From NCBI GenBank assembly GCA_021775935.1, contig JAJFGY010000223.1, forward strand, positions 1-39,032: 39,032 nt of DNA, written 5' to 3'. Shown piece by piece: positions 34,284 through 39,032 of this stretch. The translations under genes were made by a program, and so were the position numbers. This DNA is from Alphaproteobacteria bacterium. GTDB taxonomy: Bacteria > Pseudomonadota > Alphaproteobacteria > Parvibaculales > Parvibaculaceae. The first letter of the stretch is position 1; every line of letters starts with the position of its first letter. The notes under the pieces were generated by a model. That model was not told the origin of the DNA and made no database searches. It saw nothing but the letters and a program-made list of their open reading frames with translations.

Positions 34284-34697
34284 TCAGGCACCTGTGAACA
34301 GGAGCTGGCCCGCTGATTCCAGCGCCAGATCAAAGCGCAGCTCCTCCTCGTGGCTGCCGGAATATTCAAGGGAGGTAATTTGAAAGGCCCCCTGCACGGT
34401 CCCGAAGTCAGGCACGATGACCTGCCAATCCCGGATTGTGCCATCAAAGAAATACCCGCGGATAAGGGCATCTGATGTTTCGTCCTTAAAGATACCGCTG
34501 CCGCTCAGGCTGGCTGTTTTGACACCGGCCCCGGCCAGCAATTCACGCCAGGCACCAGCGGACTCTGCATTGGTTACATCGACGGTGCGGGTGTTAAACG
34601 AAATCGCGCGGGCCCGAAGCCCGGCAATGGTCGCGAAGGTGCCCAGACCATCACTGTCGATCTTCAGCAAAAGGTCTTTGCCGCGTTGAGCTGTCAT
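34284..34697 (-). CDS. GTA major tail protein g9 (TP901-1 type)
   Basis: This 137-residue tail tube protein has MTAQRGKDLLLKIDSDGLGTFATIAGLRARAISFNTRTVDVTNAESAGAWRELLAGAG, which is the phage major tail protein TP901-1 signature, and ends with LRFDLALESAGQLLFTGA. It forms the stacked hexameric rings of the tail. It starts 18 bases after the g8 stop with GGAGGAG upstream, and is followed by g10 after one base. Confidence 0.95.
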   Translation of the reverse strand: MTAQRGKDLLLKIDSDGLGTFATIAGLRARAISFNTRTVDVTNAESAGAWRELLAGAGVKTASLSGSGIFKDETSDALIRGYFFDGTIRDWQVIVPDFGTVQGAFQITSLEYSGSHEEELRFDLALESAGQLLFTGA

Positions 34698-34714
34698 GGC
34701 GACATCTCCTCCTG

Positions 34715-35125
34715 TTAGGTGGTGGGTTCGGTATAGACACGGAAGGTGAGGCGTCCGCGCACCGCTTCGGCTTCACTTGCATAAACGACAGACGCACCTT
34801 CAAGCTGAAGGTTCACAATCACATGGCCTGCAAGCGAGAGATCAGCGTCCTGCAGGACCGCGTCCAGCGCACTCATGATCTCTTTGGCTTCACGTCGCCC
34901 TTTGTTCCGCGACCACACGGAGAAAGACAGGCGATGAATGGCAGCGCCGTCGCTCCCTGCGCCGTCGGGCACAATCTCGGTGTCGCCCAGAGTGACAAAC
35001 GGAAAAGTCACATCAGCGGGCGGGCGGTCATGGATGCGATCCGCCACAAGGGTGGAGAGGCTCGCGTCTGCGAGCAGTGCCGCATGGACCGCCTTTTGCA
35101 GTTCCCAGTTTGCAGACAAGGTCAT
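34715..35125 (-). CDS. GTA tail terminator-type protein g8 (DUF3168)
   Basis: This 136-residue DUF3168 protein contains WELQKAVHAALLADASLSTLVADRIHDRPPADVTFPFVTLGD and the conserved VWSRNKGRREAKEIMSAL. It ends RLTFRVYTEPTT. It is the tail terminator or tail completion position in siphophage order. The start ATG 35125 overlaps the g7 stop as ATGA. Confidence 0.93.
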   Translation of the reverse strand: MTLSANWELQKAVHAALLADASLSTLVADRIHDRPPADVTFPFVTLGDTEIVPDGAGSDGAAIHRLSFSVWSRNKGRREAKEIMSALDAVLQDADLSLAGHVIVNLQLEGASVVYASEAEAVRGRLTFRVYTEPTT

Positions 35126-35442
35126 GAGGAGCTTCCTTCTTCACAGAGACAGGTGAGCCATTGCCGTCGGCCATCCATGTCGCGCACGCTGCGAATGTTG
35201 AAAAGCCGGGTTCCCTGGCGAAAGCGCATCTGCGCTGTCATACCATCCCGGTAGCGGATCGTGATGGCCGTCACGGTGCGCGCGGCGAGCCTGTCGGCGG
35301 CTTCGCGCTCCTGGCCACTACGTTGGTTCAGGGATGCCCAGACAGTTGCAAGCGGGCCCCAACTTTCTGTGGCGCCCCCGCCGCCATCTGCAACACGCAC
35401 CTGTTCTTCGAGCACGATGCGATGTTTGAGCGCGCCGATCAC
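35122..35442 (-). CDS. GTA head closure (head-tail adaptor) protein g7
   Basis: This 106-residue protein of the SPP1 gp16-like head closure family reads GALKHRIVLEEQVRVADGGGGATESW, then VWASL, TVTAITIRYRDGMTAQMRF and FNIRSVRDMDGRRQWLTCLCEE. It joins the portal/connector to the tail. It begins with GTG at 35442 overlapping the g6 stop as GTGA. Confidence 0.93.
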   Translation of the reverse strand: MIGALKHRIVLEEQVRVADGGGGATESWGPLATVWASLNQRSGQEREAADRLAARTVTAITIRYRDGMTAQMRFRQGTRLFNIRSVRDMDGRRQWLTCLCEEGSSS

Positions 35443-36014
35443 AAGCGCAGCTTTCGATAGGGCGCGAGCAGGCCGCGCACCGTTGGTGTCAGTCCGTCTC
35501 CCTCGCCGCTCACGGGTTCGCGGGTTTCAAACCAATGAGCCACCGTCATAAGGATTGCGTGGCGCAGATCGCGGGGGACAGTGCTGCTGCTTGCTCCAAA
35601 CCCAGCATTGAGGCGAACAATAATGCCCGCCGCTGGCGCGTTGGGTTCTGGCCAGCTGGCGCCCGCCGTCCGAACCAGTCTTGCATGTAAGCCAGGTGCA
35701 AGGTTGTAGTTCTGTGCATCAAGGAGCGTCCCCTCAACGGTGACACTGACGATGGAGGTGACAGGGCCCATCTCCAGGTTGACGACGGGATTTTGAGACC
35801 CCCTACCATGAGGACCGGGCCAGGCATCCAGCACCATGTCCCAGGTCTGATTGATAAGGGCAAGACCCGCATAGGCTTCGATGCTTACGCGCGCCGCAGA
35901 GATCAGTCCCTCGATCAGAACGTCTTCGTCAATAGTGTCGACGCGCAGATGCAGTTTTGCATCGGCCAGGTCAACAGGTTCGCTGACCGGGCCGGTCACC
36001 AAGGTATGGGGCAT
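35439..36014 (-). CDS. GTA head-tail connector g6 (gp6-like)
   Basis: This 191-residue protein has the gp6-like connector N-terminus LVTGPVSEPVDLADAKLHLRVD and the helical IEGLISAARVSIEAYAGLALINQTWDMVLD. A C-terminal portion ends with WFETREPVSGEGDGLTPTVRGLLAPYRKLRL. I start at ATG 36014, because a reading from 36056 would include a palindromic repeat and 14 unconserved residues. It forms the ring below the portal. Its stop overlaps g7. Confidence 0.93.
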   Translation of the reverse strand: MPHTLVTGPVSEPVDLADAKLHLRVDTIDEDVLIEGLISAARVSIEAYAGLALINQTWDMVLDAWPGPHGRGSQNPVVNLEMGPVTSIVSVTVEGTLLDAQNYNLAPGLHARLVRTAGASWPEPNAPAAGIIVRLNAGFGASSSTVPRDLRHAILMTVAHWFETREPVSGEGDGLTPTVRGLLAPYRKLRL

Positions 36015-36051
36015 GTTTTTCTCGTGTAAGGGGAGAACAAAAACCAAAGCC

Positions 36052-36079
36052 GTCATCCCGGGCTTGCCCCCGGGATGAC
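36052..36079. repeat. REP-like palindrome inside the GTA cluster
   Basis: GTCATCCCGGG (36052-36062) and CCCGGGATGAC (36069-36079) form a perfect 11-bp stem with a 6-base loop (CTTGCC). The core resembles the GTCATCCCGGGCTTG-type repeats widespread in alphaproteobacteria. On the plus strand TTTTT follows at 36081-36085. It lies between the extra ORF and g6 and could slow or end transcription there. Confidence 0.75.
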
Positions 36080-36087
36080 ATTTTTGG

Positions 36088-36516
36088 TTAGACAGGCTTC
36101 ACAGTGCCATGGCCAAGCAGCGCCACCGCGGCAACAGGTGTCCCGTTCGTATGGGTGCCTGCGACGCTCACCTGCACCCGGCAATAGCGGGCATCGCCCA
36201 CATAACCCACCGCATAGGCCTGACCGTCCTCGGCCCCATCATCAATAAGGGCAAAGGCGCCACCGCCATCAACATGGGCACCCAGAACATCACTGTCATT
36301 CACGACCGGCGACCAGTTGGACCCATCGTCACTTTCTTCAAGCTGTAAAGACAGGCTGACAGACGGGGACAAGGTATCACCGCTCATCCCGAGCGAGATA
36401 ATATGCTCAACGCTTTCAAAGCCCTGCCGGTCAATCGTTGCGCCCACGCGGGTTGCGGTGGTTACAGCCGGATCAAGGCTCTGCACGACGCCTAGGTTGG
36501 AATGTAGATCACGCAT
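36088..36516 (-). CDS. Extra GTA-cluster structural protein between capsid and connector
   Basis: This is a 142-residue beta-rich protein starting MRDLHSNLGVVQSLDPAV. It contains GFESVEHIISLGMSGDTLSPSVSLSLQLEESDDGSNW and YAVGYVGDARYCRVQVSVAG, and ends GHGTVKPV. Similar short proteins follow the major capsid gene in many siphophages of alphaproteobacteria, and they may decorate or stabilise the head. The R. capsulatus order has no gene at this position. It starts 12 bases after the capsid stop, with GGAGCACC upstream, and is on the cluster strand. No named domain is recognised. Confidence 0.85.
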   Translation of the reverse strand: MRDLHSNLGVVQSLDPAVTTATRVGATIDRQGFESVEHIISLGMSGDTLSPSVSLSLQLEESDDGSNWSPVVNDSDVLGAHVDGGGAFALIDDGAEDGQAYAVGYVGDARYCRVQVSVAGTHTNGTPVAAVALLGHGTVKPV

Positions 36517-36528
36517 GTGAGGTGCTCC

Positions 36529-37839
36529 TTACGCTGTGCCGAATTTCAGAAGCTTGATCGCCTCGAAATTCTGGATGCCGCCGCCCACACGTTTGGTCGT
36601 GTAAAACAGCACATAGGGTTTTGCCGTGTAGGGATCGCGCAAGACGCGAATGCCCAGCCGGTCGACGATGAGATAGCCCCTGCGGAAGTCGCCATAGGCC
36701 ATGGCAAAGCTGTCTGCGCTTACATCTGGCATGTCTTCGGCTTCTGCAATCGGCACGTTCATGAGACGGGGTGCATCGCCCACGGTCAGGCTGGGTTGCC
36801 AGAGATAGTTTCCGTCCGCGTCTTTGAACTTGCGGATCTGCGCCTGGGTTTGTCGGTTCATGACAAAATGCGCATTGGCGCGGTAGCCGGACTTCACGGA
36901 ATAGACGAGATCCAACAACACATCAGACGGTGTGGATGCCGGGAACGCGCCCGCAGCACCCGTGGCCACATAACCCACTTTGCCCCAGGCCCAGTTGTCA
37001 TTGTCCACACTGTCATAAGACAAAAAGCCACGAGGTTTGCGCACCCCATCACCAGACACGAAGGCAGCACCTTCTTGTTCGGCGAAGGCGGTTTGCACTT
37101 CTTCGGCAATCCACTGGTCGATATTGACCGCGCTGTCATCCAGCAAGGTGGAGGTCGCCGCTGGCATGGCATAGAGTTCCATCACCGGGAATTCCAGTTC
37201 GGAAATTTTGGGGGTCCCGGTTTGCGCGCGCGGTTCTGTCTCCCCCACCCAACCTGTTGCCGCACCGCTTGTGGCAAACGGCTTCTTGTAGGACGCCGCC
37301 CCGATCTGGCGCACACCGGCGATGGCGCGAATGGGTGAGGCTTCAGAGACAATCCGGTCAATCATCTGCTCTGTCTCTGCGGGCACGAGATATCCCCCAT
37401 CCGGGTCAGACTGGACCGAGAGCGCCTTTTCTTCCAAGCCGCGCAACGGCCCGGTGCCCCCCCGGCGGATATAGCTGTTGAACGCGGCCTTGTGTTCGCG
37501 CGCCGCGGGGCTGAATGCCGCCGAGGCACCAATCTCAGGCCGGGTCATGGAGAGTGCAAGACCGTCCACGGTCTTTTGCTGCAGGTCCAATGCCGCGTTG
37601 AGGCGGTCGACCTTCTCCGTCGTCACGACATCGGCGGTGAGCTTGCGCTCAACTTGTCCCAGGCGCTCATCATTGGCCTGTTTGAACGCGTCAAACCGCG
37701 TCATAAACTCATCCATGGCATCGCGCACTTCGTGCACGGCGGGCGACCCCAAGTCGGCACTCTTCTTTTCAGGTGCAGGCGCAAGGCTGCTCAGCGTGTG
37801 ACCAATACGGCCCACACGTGGCTCTCTGGTGAGAGGCAT
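36529..37839 (-). CDS. GTA HK97-fold major capsid protein g5
   Basis: This is a 436-residue HK97-type capsid. Residues about 35-105 form a coiled-coil delta/scaffold domain (MDEFMTRFDAFKQANDERLGQVERKL). The mature shell part begins around SVQSDPDGGYLVPAETEQMIDRIVSEASPIRAIAG, then GWVGETEPRAQT, FVSGDGVRKPRGFLSY and DFRRGYLIVDRLGIRVLRDPYTAKPYVLFYTTKRVGGG. The upstream protease probably removes the delta domain. ATG 37839 has GGAG six bases upstream. Confidence 0.97.
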   Translation of the reverse strand: MPLTREPRVGRIGHTLSSLAPAPEKKSADLGSPAVHEVRDAMDEFMTRFDAFKQANDERLGQVERKLTADVVTTEKVDRLNAALDLQQKTVDGLALSMTRPEIGASAAFSPAAREHKAAFNSYIRRGGTGPLRGLEEKALSVQSDPDGGYLVPAETEQMIDRIVSEASPIRAIAGVRQIGAASYKKPFATSGAATGWVGETEPRAQTGTPKISELEFPVMELYAMPAATSTLLDDSAVNIDQWIAEEVQTAFAEQEGAAFVSGDGVRKPRGFLSYDSVDNDNWAWGKVGYVATGAAGAFPASTPSDVLLDLVYSVKSGYRANAHFVMNRQTQAQIRKFKDADGNYLWQPSLTVGDAPRLMNVPIAEAEDMPDVSADSFAMAYGDFRRGYLIVDRLGIRVLRDPYTAKPYVLFYTTKRVGGGIQNFEAIKLLKFGTA

Positions 37840-37860
37840 ATCTGTCTCCTTTGGAGGTTT

Positions 37861-37893
37861 TCAGTGAGTAATCAGTGAGTAGTCAGTGAATAA
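37861..37893. repeat. Three 11-bp tandem repeats over the protease stop codon
   Basis: TCAGTGAGTAA (37861-37871), TCAGTGAGTAG (37872-37882) and TCAGTGAATAA (37883-37893) are head-to-tail copies. The rightmost unit contains the protease stop codon (37883-37885), and the other two lie between that stop and the capsid ribosome site. The period is about one helical turn. Confidence 0.85.
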
Positions 37894-38575
37894 AATGTGT
37901 GCTTGCGACGCGCAGCGTCCTGGCAAGCTGACTTAAATCTCGGTCGGAGAAGCCGGCATCCCGCCGGGCCCGCACCGCCTTATACCCGCCCGCAATTAGT
38001 GCGCGCGCATCGTGTCGGCTGAACCCCGCATCCCGCGAGAGCCAGCGTTCCAATTGTCGTTCTGTGGGCAGGTGGGCAGACTTCACAGCGCTCACCCGCG
38101 CGCCCGGCTGCATGGGAAATGTCACCACGGAGATTTCCCACAGATCAATTTCAATAAGATGGCGCAGTCCGGTCTCCGCATCGCGGACCGCCTTCACGGT
38201 ATGAAAGCCAATTGAGAGACCATCAAGCGCGCCAGCCTTCATGAGGGCGTGAACGTCTCGTGCCCGGGCAACATCCAATGTCAAATGCCCGCGGACATAG
38301 AGCCCGCGTTCATCCTCCCGGATTTCCTCCCAGGAGCCAATCGGATCTGCCGGATCATGTTGGAACAGCATCCGCACGTCGCCAGGCCCGCGCTTGGCAA
38401 GGCTCGCCTGAAAGGCGCCGCGCTGCACCAGATCGTGGCCCAGATCTTCAGCGCCAAAAAGGCTCGCATACCCTTCAAAGGCACCTGCCTCATCCACTTC
38501 TGCGATGGTGAATGTTGCCCGTTTTGTTTCACAAGCAGGGCGGCTCTTCGTGTGTCTTGCCTGATGATCGTTCAT
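37883..38575 (-). CDS. GTA HK97-family prohead protease g4
   Basis: This is a 230-residue serine protease of the U35/HK97 prohead family. The core has catalytic His73 in FQHDPADPIGSW and Ser121 in LDGLSIGF, with GYASLFGAEDLGHDLVQRGAF near the N-terminus and IDLWEISVVTFPMQPGARV after. The C-terminal tail (about 165-230) is helical and charged. It cleaves the capsid delta domain. The start is ATG 38575 with GGGAGAG just upstream. An intrinsic terminator lies directly before it, which is unusual for a gene within the structural operon. Confidence 0.95.
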   Translation of the reverse strand: MNDHQARHTKSRPACETKRATFTIAEVDEAGAFEGYASLFGAEDLGHDLVQRGAFQASLAKRGPGDVRMLFQHDPADPIGSWEEIREDERGLYVRGHLTLDVARARDVHALMKAGALDGLSIGFHTVKAVRDAETGLRHLIEIDLWEISVVTFPMQPGARVSAVKSAHLPTERQLERWLSRDAGFSRHDARALIAGGYKAVRARRDAGFSDRDLSQLARTLRVASTHFIH

Positions 38576-38587
38576 GTCTCTCCCGGC

Positions 38588-38624
38588 ACAAAAAAGCGCC
38601 CCACCCTTCTATTGGGGGAGCGCT
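38588..38624 (-). terminator. Intrinsic terminator-like hairpin before the GTA protease
   Basis: On the minus strand AGCGCTCCCCC pairs with GGGTGGGGCGCT around a short loop (one mismatch, one bulge), followed by TTTTTT (38590-38595). It lies about 70 bases after the small membrane gene and 13 bases before the protease ATG. It looks like a Rho-independent terminator, and could instead act as an attenuator. Confidence 0.75.
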
Positions 38625-38693
38625 GGATGAAATGTTGGCTCGCTACCTTGTCACAGAGACCGTCTGCCGCTGCTCACACCACAAACTTCTACG

Positions 38694-38966
38694 TCACTCC
38701 CGGGCGATGGCCCGATCGAGTTTGTCTTCGATCCTCGCCAGTGCCGCGCGCATATAAGCGGCCTGCACCTCCAAGCGCGCCGTACGCTCCGCCAGATCAC
38801 TATCGTCTGTCACTTGCCGTTCCAGATGATTGATCCGTTCAGACGCGGCACCCGCCCATGTCAGCGCACCGGCTGTCTGGATCAGGATTGCAAGAATGAG
38901 GGCGAGCGGAACACGCCGATCAAGATGCCAACCGCTTTCGGGTTCTTGAACTTCCTCTCTACTCAC
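38694..38966 (-). CDS. Small membrane protein at GTA g3.5 position
   Basis: This is a 90-residue protein. A hydrophilic N-terminus is followed by DRRVPLALILAILIQTAGALTWAGA, a single membrane helix, and a coiled coil (ASERINHLERQVTDDSDLAERTARLEVQ...EDKLDRAIARE). Similar small proteins sit between portal and protease in GTA clusters, where the R. capsulatus counterpart is rcc01685. They have been linked to head formation; a holin-like role is another idea. I start at GTG 38966, which overlaps the TGA of an open upstream frame; a TTG at 39026 would lengthen it to 110 residues without conserved sequence. Confidence 0.7.
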   Translation of the reverse strand: MSREEVQEPESGWHLDRRVPLALILAILIQTAGALTWAGAASERINHLERQVTDDSDLAERTARLEVQAAYMRAALARIEDKLDRAIARE

Positions 38967-39032
38967 CACAACCTGACCTCGCTCATCTGGTGCGTCCTCT
39001 CGGTGAATGACTGATCTTTGGTACAAAATTGC
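38963..39032 (-). CDS. Partial open frame at the window edge, possible portal C-terminus
   Basis: A 22-codon frame runs in from the right edge and ends ...MSEVRLW with TGA at 38963-38965, overlapping the GTG start of the small membrane gene by GTGA. In GTA order the portal gene (g3) should end here. The visible residues are too few to confirm it. Confidence 0.3.
   Translation of the reverse strand, partial: QFCTKDQSFTERTHQMSEVRLW

Noticed and set aside
33893-34471. 192-residue reading of g10 starting at 34471
   Set aside because: The first 63 residues lie inside the g9 coding sequence in another frame; ATG 34282, one base after the g9 stop, gives the conserved N-terminus.
1-39032. CRISPR arrays, tRNA or rRNA genes, insertion sequences
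   Set aside because: I saw no repeat-spacer array, no tRNA-like cloverleaf in the intergenic gaps (all under about 300 bases), no transposase gene and no rRNA sequence.

Overview
The window looks like chromosomal DNA of an alphaproteobacterium, probably of the Hyphomicrobiales type. The evidence is the gene neighbourhoods: ccmI/ccmE-ccmF-ccmH followed by a degP-type protease (the rhizobial cycHJKL-degP order), a FeuPQ/PhoPQ-like two-component system, rhizobial-style palindromic repeats, and a gene transfer agent (GTA) cluster in Rhodobacter capsulatus order. The genus is not settled.

Bases 1-10,830 hold envelope and respiration genes, mostly on the minus strand: degP-like protease, an alpha/beta-hydrolase-OsmC fusion, ccmH, ccmF, ccmE, then a GH46 chitosanase-like protein and a lipoprotein that separate ccmE from ccmI, then a membrane PAS histidine kinase. 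Bases 11,044-16,154 carry CoA and amino-acid metabolism: a CaiB-type CoA transferase with its usual catalytic Asp position altered, a PLP desulfhydrase, a conserved unknown and a thiolase with a clear terminator. Bases 16,416-21,310 carry a YihY membrane protein, a DUF1304 protein, a glycine-zipper lipoprotein, and a PepSY-response regulator-histidine kinase operon. Two promoters there, in front of the PepSY gene and the glycine-zipper gene, share direct-repeat half-sites and the same spacing to a -10-like hexamer, which suggests a small regulon of the local regulator. Bases 21,399-25,728 carry a nitroreductase, a pair of acyl-CoA dehydrogenases, an SDR, a small membrane protein and three palindromic repeats.

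Bases 25,773 to the right end form a GTA-type head/tail cluster, read leftwards: small membrane protein (g3.5 position), prohead protease, major capsid, an extra ORF, connector, head closure, DUF3168, major tail protein, tail assembly chaperones g10 and g10.1, short tape measure, DUF2460, DUF2163, NlpC/P60 peptidase, the TIM-barrel 'megatron' g15, a DUF2793 protein and a divergent SleB-like hydrolase. There is no integrase or repressor, and host genes follow directly. Terminase and most or all of portal lie beyond the right edge.

The most notable observation is at g10/g10.1. The second chaperone frame has no ATG, GTG or TTG start before its family motif. It is in the -1 frame relative to g10, and a canonical slippery heptamer (C CCT TTC) lies in the overlap, with a Shine-Dalgarno-like GGAGG upstream. 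This predicts a programmed -1 frameshift like lambda G/GT, inside a GTA. Other unusual items are an intrinsic terminator in front of the GTA protease, an 11-bp triple repeat over the protease stop codon, and a REP-like palindrome inside the GTA cluster.
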